DNA of 64,000 nt from positions 33,344,644-33,408,643 of the forward strand of contig CM068831.1 in assembly GCA_028554795.2 (NCBI GenBank), read 5' to 3'. Position 1 is the first letter of the stretch; each line of letters opens with the position of its first letter. Made by a program: the position numbers and the translations under genes. This DNA comes from Sinohyriopsis cumingii. Taxonomy: Eukaryota > Mollusca > Bivalvia > Unionida > Unionidae. Shown here one piece after another: positions 14,227 through 25,835 of the stretch. Under the pieces are notes generated by a model, which saw only the letters and a program-made list of their open reading frames with translations, was not told where the DNA came from and did not search any database.

Positions 14227-17200
14227 ATTGTATTATTATATTTATTAAAAATATGGTAGAAGAAGATCTATCCATATCCTTAATAACTTCAGAATAGACC
14301 ATCTACAGTATCAATTTGCAATAAAAATTTAGAAAATTTAGGCTATTGAGAAAAATAGGCCATCAAACAAATGAACTGCTACTGACAGTTATATATATAT
14401 AGTGTGTGTGTATGTGTGTGTTTCGAAAACGAGCTTGTATTTCAATATTTACTTTAGACTCTATCATACAAATTGTTTGAATAATAAATAAACTCTAACG
14501 ACAGCACCTGAAATTAAGCTGATGTTCCCATCAATGCGCCAAGTTGGAACCACCCTTATCAAACAGAAGACTAACTGGCACAATAATAACAAAAATATAG
14601 GTCAGTCGGAGCGAAACTTATTATTTGATGGCCGTCTTCCAATATATCTAACGATATGCGGTGTACAGGCTATCTATATGTTACCGTATTTATCATGTAC
14701 ATAAAGTAGGTACGCCTATTGTTGACACCTATATTGGCTTGAGATGTAGGTACCGTAACGGCAATAGACAAATGTGTATTATGTCAAGAAAAATGTACAG
14801 CAGGCTTAATGAGAGAAATCTACGCTAAACAAAATAAATATATCCTGAATGAGAAAACTGTATGCTTAAAGAGAGAAATTTATGCTAAATATGCAAGGAA
14901 AATGCGCAGAATATTAAGAAAAAGACAGGAAGTAGAAAAAAGACAAGTGCATAAAATATACAGTCAATGGAACTCGGCGCCTCGGCTTTTTGTCGGGGTT
15001 AGGACTTTGCACAAAAACTTGAACCTTGTGCTGATGACGTTAGCGAGAACGCCGATGTTGACGATATCTGTACTGCATGTGTCCCTCGCATTTATCTCCA
15101 AAAAAGACAGAACAAAAGCAACGAGAAATTGTCAACATACAATCAGTACAGTGACAAATGCACGCGATACAAAAACAATGCAGTTCAACAATTTTTTTTT
15201 ATAGAACGTATTCTAAATTTAACTACTTCAAACAGCTTTGGCTTTGCATAAATATCTATTTTTTAAATTAATTTGTATTCAAATTCGTAAGTTTCCGTGT
15301 CGGTGTCGTTATCTTATATTGTGGTGTTAACAATTTAATTTAATAATTTAATACCTTGGGTCCATTTGGTGGTAATAATAAGGAAGGTATCGTTGTGTTA
15401 GTAATACATTTTTGTTTGTTTGTTTGCAAATTATCTTTTTTTCTTCCCGTAATTGGGGATGGGTGCATATAGTATGAGTGCACCAGGGAAGAACTCTCCA
15501 GACCTGAAGGGATAGCAGCGAAAAACCCCAATTATTTATTGTTTTAAGAAACTCAGAAAACACAAACCGATTATATGACAGAGAAATTCGCATCTTTCGT
15601 GATGCTTATTCAGCTTGTTTTTTTTTTTTTTTGTTGTAAATATGCTTAATTCTTAAATGTGTATAATATATATGTAAATTTTTAACGCTGTATGGATACA
15701 AATTACGTTTCTTTTTTCGTTCTTTTTTATATGTGCACAAAAACCAAAAACAAAAACAATGGGGAAGTACAAGTTAAGAACAGGCAGGGTGAGGGGAAGC
15801 TGAATATAATTGATATGCGAGATATTATCATAAAATTATACATGGACATCAATTTTACAAATTAAAAGATGCACAGCTGACTTCATGATATATCAATATC
15901 CCATCCCACAAGATTGTTCTACCTACTGTCTGCCTTGCAATTTTTATATTTACGTTTCTTTTGTTTCCAAATGTTTTTCACTGTAGTGATTTAATTTGCA
16001 TTAACTCACCTAAGATGCTTACGTGGGTTTGATATACTGGTCTAAAAGGCAAAGTCATTAATAAAGCGCCTGCCTTAAGCTAAAATACATTCATGTCGTG
16101 ATAATTTCAAGCTATGCGATATAATCTGGTGGTATCAGCCATGCTGATTAACTTTACTAGAGTATGCCATAAGTACCATTTGTACCCAAGTTTTATCACA
16201 TTTGCTGTAAAGAAATTAGAGACGGTTTTCCCATTGCTTTCTATGTACAATACGCAATTGGTATAAGAGCATGATAGCTTTGTGTGAGATAAATTTGACA
16301 GAGCATGTACTAAGAAATAAATCTACCAAGTCTGAATAAAATGGTTCAGCCATGTTAGAGAATAGGTTTTTCACATTGTTTCTAAGGAAGCCCCATCTTT
16401 CCTCGTGGGGACACATCAAACATCAAATTGAAACCGCATGTTCTATGAAACAAATTCTATAACGTGTGATCACGATTTGATCAGCAGTTCTCGAAAATCT
16501 ATTTAAATTACGTTTGATTTATGGCTATTATGGAAGCCACATTGTGACAAGGTGAACCACTAAGAACTAATTGTTCATAAAGCATGTTATAACAAACAGT
16601 CATACTAAGTTTGACTGAAAGTGGTTAAATTGTTCCTGAGTAGATGTTGGAACTATGTTCTCCGTGTTGTTTCTAAAGAGCCACACTTTTTCCAGGGAAG
16701 CGACCAAGACAGAACTATATTAGAACATGCCCTAAAACTAGTTATCCTAAGAATTATGAAAATTGACTTATCTGATATAGAGAAGTAAAAATAGGTCTTG
16801 AATATTTTTGCCGAGAAAGCCACACTGTAACTAGGAGAGCCACACAGAACATAGTTTTGATGAAGCATGTTCAAACAATCATATCTACATGACGGATTAA
16901 ACATAATTTTGTTACGGTATATCATGGGGAATATTCCTGCCAAGTATGGCTAAAAGTGACTAAGCGGATTTTTGTAATTAAAAAAAGAAAGAAAACAGAG
17001 GTATTGATGAACGACGTACGGTGCATGCCAGAGGCAGTTTGGCCCTGAGCACAGTGAGTCAAAAGAGAAGCACACGAACAAATCTGATAGATTAGTTAGT
17101 CACCGGGTAAAGAGGAAGTATGATGTATTGCACTCAATGGAATGAAAAGAGTTTCATTTCCTGTTCTGCATAAGATAAAAGTAGCAAAAATGACGAGGCT

Positions 17201-18574
17201 TCTATACAATTTAAATAGAGCATCAAAAACAAGCGAGGGATTTAAAAGGGGCTCTCTGAAAAAGCGATCAAACCAACCCCTCCTATTTCAAGCGGAAACA
17301 AAAAGATAATACTGAAAGAAGTTCAATTAAATCAAACCGAGCTATCACATTTTAAAGTTATCCCCGCCCCAATCAACAACAGCAAACATGAAATCGTAAA
17401 TTTTGATCATTGAGAAAAGTTAGGACAACTTATGGACACACGGTACTAATTACATGGAAGAACTGTGAACCAGTCTAGAAATGGGTTAAGAAATAATAGA
17501 GTATTTACGGGTTTGGCAGTCCATAATTGGTTAATAATAAAAATTAAAATTTTAGTAAAAATATCTTTTGAGAGCTTATCCTATATGTAATTAAAAAAAT
17601 ATAGACACATTTCTACTGATGCAATTTTAGTATTTTTACAGGCTTGACTCAGGAGTACTCAATAATGAAAGTAGGACCTGATTCATTGGTGCAGAATCAA
17701 TAACACGTGTTTCATGCACATGTAAATAAAGAAAATGCCGCGGCTCATATGGTGTTCTCCACACATAAGCTTGCACAAGCTTAGATGTGCATGGATAATT
17801 ATAGGTCTCATCATCAGCACCCAGAAATTTTAAGTTATTGAATTCTGAATATGATAGTGTTTCCATATGTTTACTATTGGAGTTGAATTAGTACCGTGAG
17901 TCCTTATGTAGCTAGCTATTACAAATCATCACGTCTGTCACCTACTGCGTAATTCGAAACATCATCATCAGTTTACCATGTTAGTCAATACCACATCTAT
18001 GTATAATCTTTATAAAATGTATTTTACAAACATCACTTTCGATAAAATGTGTTATATTGGCAACGTACCCTAGGGCCTCTTATCATTCTTGCGGAGATCA
18101 TGTGACTTTGTAATTAGAGAGCAGACTCGCAACAGCAGATTTAAAATATCGATGCGTATTGCTGCCCGGACGACAGCAAGTCTGGCTTACCTGAATTGAA
18201 ATATACTGTGGAGAGAGAGAGAGAGGTGGTGGTTAAATTATAATAGCCTTTTAAATGTATTAGCTGTTGAGATATGTTATGATCGTAGCTATGGAAATAA
18301 TTTGTGATCATATAGATTGCTGAATCGATTGGAATTTTACTTTCATGGATGCAACAGTTATCTCCCTCACAAGAAACCAAACCTGTATGACTCATTTTTA
18401 ACCTATTTTCCCACACCCACATGATTCGATATATCCGAGTCATGATGTTAATGACATCATAGTCATTCCTTTAGGAGTAGTCAATTTGTTTTTCACGCAT
18501 CCCGTTTCATCTAACGATTGGTATATACATGAAGTATGAATAGTGAAGCAATTCAAGAACGAAATTTTGCAATT

Positions 18575-18608
<34 letters not shown>

Positions 18609-18777
18609 TTCTAACGAGAGTTAAAGAAGTAGTATAATTAGTAATTATTATTTGCCATGTGTACCACATTCGAAATATTTCTTTCAAGAGATGCATCCAT
18701 TCTCAACATTAGATAATATAAGACGGACCATCCGAATGCAAGTCAAGTTTATGCTTTACACAGGTTGCGCCTGATTG
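14227..18777. other. Intergenic DNA, no gene seen
   Basis: No supportable gene. A GT tract lies at 14402-14422 and a T run at 15619-15632. Between 16330 and 16960 there are faintly repeated phrases (for example 'gtttctaa(a/g)gagcc' at 16377 and 16670, 'aagcatgtt' at 16578 and 16862), perhaps old tandem copies. A short GA tract is at 18212-18226 and the second flanked GA tract at 18557-18606. Confidence 0.5.
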
Positions 18778-18955
18778 GATGAATCTGAATATAGGAATTA
18801 TATGGATTGGTCTTAATCTGAATATGTGAATGATATGCATTGGTATTAATCTGAATATATGAATGGTATGGACTGGTTTGAATCTGATTATATGAATGAT
18901 ATGGATTGGTTCAATCTGAATATATAAATGGTATGGACTGGTTTGAATCTGGTTT
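18778..18955. repeat. Imperfect tandem repeat, about 36-bp unit x 5
   Basis: Five units built on 'aatctgaatatatgaatg(g/a)tatgga(c/t)tggt(t)t'. Units differ at several positions, so this array is older than the 52-bp array at 8593. Confidence 0.88.
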
Positions 18956-20485
18956 GAAACATTATCTGTCAACCTATGTAGGTGAAAAACATACAGCTAT
19001 TTGAAAGTCATGGAGCACATATAAATGTGCCACTCACCTTTTCTTGTTTTACTGGAGCCAAAAAAAAAAAAAAAACACTAGAAGTGGAACCTACTTCTAA
19101 AGGTAAACAAATATTCGTGTAAGTATATACATGAAATTTGCTGTGTGCTGTAAAATAAATGTGAATACCGTATACGTCTGTTTTTATATGCATTTCATTA
19201 TGTATAACTTCCTTGTCTTATCAGAAGTCTCTTACATGTACTGATTATGTCAAGAATCCATGCAAATAAATAAAAACAAACAGACACGACTGAAGTATCA
19301 ACAAATGTGTTATCTTTATTATTATGACGACTATTAATTAACTGATTGATTGATTAATTAATTGAATAATTCATTAATTGATGCATTCAATAATAAATAA
19401 ATTAATTAATTAGTTTGGGTGATGTCCGGTTAAAACCTTCCTTTCCCATCCATATGTAATACAAATTTTTATCTATGAGAATAATTTGGCCACTAATACT
19501 GGTCAAGAGCTTAAACAAGTTTATAAAGCGACAGCCGTTATTTGTTTCAAAACAGAGTTCAATCAAACCGTAGGATCCTGTATCATTATTTACTGATCCA
19601 ATTGACAAATTGTCATGTTCATTTCCGTTCAACTATCAATCAATCTTCGATATATATCCATATCACAGTGTTCACAATAAGTTATATCAGTATATCAAAT
19701 GGTTATCGGTTAAATGCAATCAGCGAGCATATTGGGTTACAGATGTGAACTGTACTGCTAATTACATAAGAGTATGATAAAACTGTGCACAAATAATTGA
19801 TGAATCTGACACACACGCGCATACTCTCACGCGCGCGCGCACACATACACACATAAAAAAATATGCACCTTCTGTCGTTTGCTTCCTTCAAGCAAAACAT
19901 GTCTAGGTTGATTTTATTTCTCTCGCTCCTTTGCTGCTGTTGAAACATAAATATGCCCCAGTTCGGTATGCATGTTTAAACCGGTTGGAGATCATATTAT
20001 TCAGTTAGTATAACTTGTGAATGTAAACAGGTCTCCTGTTTCGATCCCCTGTACATACCAGATACAAAGAATATACCAATTTTCGCAGGAGCCGTTACGT
20101 GCCAAGCACTCATATACAACACTGGATTAGAACACGGACATTGTTTATGCTGATAATGAATATAGTACCGAAAAGTAATTATCGTGAAAGGGTACGGTTG
20201 GGTGGGGAATGGACACTTAATATTGTTACGGCCGCCTGATAGGCGCCTAAGAAGACGAGTAGAAGATGTTCACTTGGTATGTAGGTATGTAAGGAAGTAA
20301 ATCGGTCAATAGAAATGTAGAAATAGGGATTCGATCGAGGGTGAGTGGGTTTAGTTACTTAAATGTTGGAACGAGTATAATTTTGACTTCTATCAATCTA
20401 GCACAAATTTACTTGATTGTACATGTAACTGTATATATAACACGTATAACAGAACATAAGTTGTATTAATTGCAGGGAAGAATAC

Positions 20486-20488
<3 letters not shown>
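18956..20488. other. Intergenic DNA, no gene seen
   Basis: No supportable gene. Contains an AATT-rich stretch of short TTAAT/GATT repeats near 19330-19415 and a CA/CG alternating tract near 19812-19853. Confidence 0.5.

Positions 20489-20556
<68 letters not shown>
20489..20556. repeat. (AT)n microsatellite
   Basis: About 68 bp of uninterrupted AT dinucleotide. Confidence 0.97.
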
Positions 20557-20557
<1 letters not shown>

Positions 20558-21140
20558 GACATAATACTCGAGTATAACAAGTAGACTTGACCTTTATCAC
20601 TAAATCCTATTATAAACAGCACAGGGAAATGTTTAATTCGTCGGTAGTCAGTTATCACGATTGTTGACTTCGATATATCCTCAGATACAGCGATAGCCGA
20701 TTAGGGTTTGCCATATAAACCCCGTATGTTATATGAAATATGACGTTTTAAACAATAATTCATGTTAATTCACATGGCTTTGTTCCGGCGATAAAATAGT
20801 CTATTTTTGTAAACAACGTCTCTGAGAGACGCATCGTGACCCCTCCATTGTTAAACTTCTTATGGGAAGCATTCTCTAGTTGTCAGTTGGCCCATCTTTA
20901 TAAGTGATCTACATGTCCAACCCGTTTTACTACATGCTGTCTGATAAATCACGTAGGCCTATACACATCGCTGTCCTGATAGCATCAGGTAAATGCCTGT
21001 GGCTACGCAACGGAATTTCTTCTGACGCTCATCAAATATACGTGGAGAATTAATTCAGGTCACGCTAGATTATCTCCCTTATCAGTCTTGCCACTCCCAC
21101 AGACCGGTCACTGGCAAAAAGCAAATCGAAAACAAATAAA

Positions 21141-21387
21141 GTTGTTGTTGTAGGGTTTAAGGCTATTTTTCAGCATAAGATAGGCGAAACATAGCCGCCA
21201 ATATAAATGCTGGAGGAAGAACCTGGGAAAACCCCAGAAAGAACCACCGACTCACAAAAAGCATGTGGCAAGCTTTCTCACATATCCACACTGGCCGAAT
21301 CCGAGACTCAAACCCAGGCAGACAGATGTGTGATGGCGATGATCCGTAACGGTGAGCGCTTTAGTCCACTCGGCCACTCGGGGCCCC
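21141..21387 (-). repeat. SINE family B, copy 1 (tRNA-Leu/Ser-like head)
   Basis: About 245 bp shared with 30395-30640. Minus-strand reading from 21387 starts with a type II tRNA-like head containing box A-like TGGCCGAGTGG and a box B-like GGTTTGAGTCTC. The 3' end carries a short GTT/CAA microsatellite (gttgttgttgt at 21141), a common SINE tail. The family is separate from SINE A. Confidence 0.8.
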
Positions 21388-21700
21388 AAAAGCAAATTTA
21401 GAATTAAAAAAATACAAACCAAACAAACCAGAAACAAGCAATAGAAAACAAAACGAAATTAAAGAAATTTAAAGAAAATGATAAAAGGACAGAAAAAAAT
21501 ATACAATTTTATATAGTGTATTTATATTAATAACAATAATAATCCTAATACTAATGCGCTATATTAAACTGTATATTTTTGATTTATTGATAAATTGTAT
21601 GTTCTTTATAACAATATAATTATATCTATGACTGTTCGTCTCTATTCTATTTTATTATTTTACTGATTCAGGTTTCATTAGAGACTCGTGTATCTTTTAG

Positions 21701-21702
<2 letters not shown>

Positions 21703-21751
<49 letters not shown>
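21703..21751. repeat. (AT)n microsatellite
   Basis: Uninterrupted AT dinucleotide, about 49 bp. Confidence 0.96.
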
Positions 21752-21755
<4 letters not shown>

Positions 21756-22354
21756 ATGATGATGTATATCATCTATGACGTACGTAATGACGAAATTGTT
21801 ATTTAAAAATATAAGTACCTTACCCGTTTCTTGTAAAACATTTTGTACCTGAAGAAGCATACATTAAATGCGAAACTAACTGCACAGAATTACCGGCGTT
21901 TGTGATTTGTATTTTATCCCAATCCCAGTAATGACTTGAAGAAGCTGCCCCTAACATTTCAAGAGGTCATTGATCCCAATCTGAATTAAAGTCCTGGCAA
22001 AATCTAACATCTTATTTAAATGTGCCACTGCAACTTGCCAGAGGCTTTTCTACCTTTATTTTAGTACTGACATATTATAAACTGCTTTTAACACATATAT
22101 TGTAGCGTTAGAGATATTTTCCCCTTGCATCCAAACATATTTGAATTTCAACATAATGACATTACTAATAGCAATTTAATTGTTGTATAATTTTACATCA
22201 TTTTCCTATGTATCTCAACACATTAAATAAATATTCTGGTGAATTTGTATGTCTTGGCAACATATCTTTAAACAGTAAATAACTTGTACCTATATCCGTT
22301 TTTGGAATGTGCATGACTTATCTACCGTATAACTTTGTTTTTTTTTGTGTTGAA

Positions 22355-22426
22355 AGTCTCGTTCCCTGCTTAGTATACTTCCTACGTTGTACTCCGCAGG
22401 GAGCATACTAAGCAGGGAACCAGACT
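22355..22426. repeat. Long perfect-stem hairpin (25-bp arms, 22-nt loop)
   Basis: Arms at 22355-22379 and 22402-22426 are inverted complements with two mismatches (core GTTCCCTGCTTAGTAT). The size would suit a precursor-miRNA-like fold or a small foldback MITE. It lies just 5' of SINE A copy 3. Only the fold is seen; no function is assigned. Confidence 0.85.
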
Positions 22427-22449
22427 ATTTTATTGACTGAAGCTCGAGT

Positions 22450-22914
22450 GTGTGATTTGGATTTGTACCGTAGTTTAACAACTTTTCAGTCATATCGCTG
22501 CGATGTTTGCAATGTGGAAATTTATAGTGATGTCTAGCAGGACCGACAAGAAACGGCGGGGGGGGGGGGGAGGGTGGGAGAGGGGAGGGGCAACCAGGGA
22601 TATATCACCTAGGCCCTGGCCGAACAACACTTTTTAATTTTATAAAGAAAAATTTTGTTTGAACAAAACCTTGGAGAGGCCCTAAGGCCTGTGATCGCTT
22701 AATTCGGCCCTACACTGGGGCACCATGCCGCAGACACGTGGCACCATGTTCCACACAGTCACGTTATCCTGACATCAGGCTGACCAGTTCTAACACTAAC
22801 CTCTATATGCTGATCGCGTAACGAGGCAGCTGTTAGTACCATTTTATAAGTCTATGGTATGAATCGGCCGGGTTTCGAACCCGCGACAGAGACTGACTCT
22901 CTAGCCACCGGAAA
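22450..22914 (-). repeat. SINE family A, copy 3, split by an insertion
   Basis: The two parts (22450-22539 and 22713-22914) match copies at 572 and 6589 and are continuous with them once the intervening 173 bp is ignored. The head has box B-like GGTTTCGAAC on the minus strand, but the anticodon region is shortened relative to copy 2. Confidence 0.8.
22540..22712. repeat. Dispersed repeat C, copy 2, inserted in SINE A
   Basis: Interrupts the SINE between '...gatgtctagca' and 'cactggggcacc'. It resembles 14045-14226 throughout, apart from a G-rich run at 22556-22590. No clean target-site duplication can be read (only a weak ta(g)ca/taca match), so its class is open. Confidence 0.65.
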
Positions 22915-22936
22915 GAACTAAATCCCGGTAGAAAAA

Positions 22937-23110
22937 TTATATAATAATGTTTTGGTCATAAATTCTGCAGCATATTGCATCAAGTGCTTTTTCAGAATCT
23001 ATTAACAAAATTAGATCAGTATTATCGAGCTTTTCATGTTTGAAATCGTGGATTATTCGCATACTTTCCGCCAAAAACTCTTCCAGAAATGAATCATCAG
23101 CAATTAGATC
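22937..23110 (-). pseudogene. Non-LTR reverse transcriptase fragment
   Basis: Minus-strand translation contains 'RIIHDFKHEKLDNTDLILLI' followed by DSEKALDAI, which fits the LINE RT block usually written as ...LLLIDFEKAFDSI.... Only about 55 residues are recognisable and there are no further RT motifs next to it. It differs in sequence from the LINE copies at 24-29 and 32-33 kb, so it belongs to another family. Called from motif spacing and the catalytic-D region alone. Confidence 0.55.
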
Positions 23111-23134
23111 ATCAAAGTCACCATATAATCGCAT

Positions 23135-24300
23135 ATTCAGCTAGCACTCCTTTTGGACAATCTTGTGATCATTAGAGAAACTGGATTAATTGTGCGACTG
23201 AATTTCAACTGTTAGCGAGATATCTACTTGAAACTTTAGAGCTTGGGGACACACTGTCGTTTAGAATCGGAACTTTCTTCGGAACTTTGAAGCATTCGAA
23301 GGCAGCGCACATGACATAATAACCTTCTATTTTTATTGCACTGCAGAAAGTTTCCAAACATTCTTGCATGTGTCTTGCCTGATGGTACGGTGCTTCTTCC
23401 ATCTGCCTTTCTGACCCTACCGCAGCCTCGCGCATGGTCATCGAGAAGTTGTTGCATTAACAGTGACACCAGGGTGAACCTTTCAAACTTAATTTATGAC
23501 AGTATCTTGATTAGTAAAATCTATTTTGTCCAATTTAAGGTCACCAAAGTGTTGTCGGTATTTGCGAGGCTAATCTGTATAATTGCTCGCGGAAAGAAAC
23601 ACAGACAAGATCTCCCATTCGAAACATCCGTTTGTCGTTCTATTGGGAAACAACATGACTTTCTGAGCATGCAGAAACAGCCCATGCCGAATATTCTAAG
23701 AATCAATGCAAACCTTTGTCGATTGTATCATTAATGGCCTCGGGGTCTTCCGGATCAAGGTCACACTGTCACCACTAAGAAAGTGTCTGCTCATGATGTT
23801 AAATCCATCTTTAGAACCTAGCAGTATAGTAAAGTCGAGAGTAACATTCATCTTGGACCCGTAGAGTTCACGCGGGTTGTTCGTCGTGGAGAACAGTCGT
23901 GTTTTGTGTGTGCTCTGACCTACATTAGCTATCGTGGCACGTATCGAAATGATGCGAGCAAAGCAAACTGTCTAGTGAGAAGGCAATTTTTTTTTTTTTG
24001 TATTATTATATATTTTTTCTGTAAATTCATTAACTGTGGTTTTGTTGTGCACGTTTCCAGTTAGGAAACTTTGCACTATTGTATTGTTAGTTTTGCCATT
24101 TGTGTTTATTTTGTTCATATTAACTTTGTTGGACGGTCAGCCAAAGGTAGGTTTGAGAAGTACTCAACCCAAGGGATTAGTGCTACTCTATTTCAAGAGA
24201 CTTACTATAACACGACCGCCCTAGTATTGAAATTACAATAACTTTATATACATTGAATCTTTATACAGTGGTGTGGTACCTGTTTTTTCAAGGAATTATG
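23135..24300. other. Region without a supported gene
   Basis: Open frames at 23205-23470 on the minus strand show no domain I recognise and overlap each other. 23850-24300 may include the 5' untranslated region of the LINE that follows, judging only by position. A T-rich run is at 23988-24000. Confidence 0.4.
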
Positions 24301-24344
24301 TTACATGAACTTTAATGAAAAGATTTAGCCTTTGTCTTACTACA

Positions 24345-25788
24345 ATGGAAATCATGGTGGAAATAAATGTAATGACAAGATCTAAACTGAACCAGTACTT
24401 CAGAACTAGTGTAGAAGATAGACGACTACTTGTGCACCATCCACTAGGATGTCAGACTTTGGATTTTGAAGGAGCCGCACAAGCACCAAGACAAGCGGAA
24501 ATACTGATGGCATTGCATGTCATGGGAGTGGAGATCGGGAAGATAGATGCGCTTCAAAATGGAGGACTGAACAAATATGTGATATACACAAAAATCGAAC
24601 TCCGTTATTAGAAATGACGGAAATAGAAATAAAAAGGATGAGAGCAATGGTAAAGGAGACAGAACCCTTTGCAACGAATATCGAGCCAAAGTTAACAGAG
24701 ATTCATATAGTGGGACTTCCATTCGAAGTGGATACAGATCAACTTGTTCTAAAAGTTGAAAAGAAATTCGGAGCGAAGGTCGTAACCCACAAGATGGCAA
24801 CAATTTGGGGTTTTGCGCCGATCAAATCCGGAAACAGAATTATTTATGTACAAAAAGAAGATGCAAAGAAAATACCTCTTTTTTCTATGTCATGGGGTTC
24901 AAACTCAAAAGTTGGTATAGAGGAGCAGAGCAAGATCGGAGATGCCCCAGATGTTTTCAAACGGGACACGAACCACGTGATTGCCCAGGCGTAGAACAAA
25001 CAGCGCAAGGCACAACCAACAGGGATACGTACGCAAGTAGGGTGGCAGCTGCACCACTAAATCATAACATGCAAGAACCCGATCCGATACTAAAACTCAT
25101 AAAAGAAGTCAGAACTGAAAATGAGCAAAATAAGGAAGCAACGGGAAGCTCACTCGCGGATATGGACTTAACAGAAATAAGGGGAGAAGAACAATCAACC
25201 CAAACAAATCGGAACCTTCAAAAACCCCAAACAACAAAGAGGGACTAACGTTGAGAAATAGGTACGGATGTCTGTCAGAGGAAGAGGAACAGGATAACCA
25301 TACTGGGAATGACTTCATAGGAATTCAACCTCTAACATCCACGCCCATACCAAAGTTGAGAATAAAAAGAAAAGCAGCCACAGGACCTGAATCACCCCAG
25401 GAGGGCGAAACAGGAAGAAATGAAGATTATACAATAGAAGAAAGGAAAAATGTGTCAGAGAGGAAGGAAACCATAACCAAAAAGAAAAGGGAGGAAAAAA
25501 AATCGAAGAAGAAACAATGGAAACAATGGAAACAGAAACAGAAAATGAAACTAGATTTGAACAGGAAAATGACAAAGAAACTGGAAATGATGATGATTAT
25601 GAAACAGGACGTGAATACGAGAGAGTGAGACGGATGAAACGCAAAGAAAAGAAATGGAAGACAATACGACAGAGAACAAGACTGAACAAGCAAGCAAAGA
25701 AAATACAAATTCAACAGAAGAAACCCCACCCACCCTTTCGACGGGAGGGGGGGGGGGGGGGCTCTGAAGCCAGTGCCCCCGTTGAATA
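24345..25788 (+). pseudogene. LINE ORF1 (RNA-binding, CCHC knuckle), broken
   Basis: Begins at an ATG (MEIMVEINVMTRSK). The first frame stops at 24611, the next carries an RRM-like stretch (IHIVGLPFEVDTDQLVLKVE, about 24700-24760), and a further frame change near 24880 leads to the zinc knuckle CPRCFQTGHEPRDC (about 24936-24980). The 3' third (25250-25740) is a Lys/Glu-rich, probably coiled-coil tail with another frame change. The family role is to bind LINE RNA and help its retrotransposition. At least three breaks make this copy non-coding. A G14-like run at 25747-25760 is near its end. Confidence 0.75.
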
Positions 25789-25835
25789 AAAATCTAAATA
25801 AAAATTATTATCAATAAAAATCAAAATATAATCAA

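Noticed and set aside
23205..23734. Overlapping frames on both strands (77-132 residues)
   Set aside because: No recognised features; three frames open at once indicates chance or decayed repeat.
1..24300. Many short open frames as possible host exons
   Set aside because: None shows a domain, consistent codon pattern or neighbouring splice-compatible partner. Several run through microsatellites or SINE sequence.
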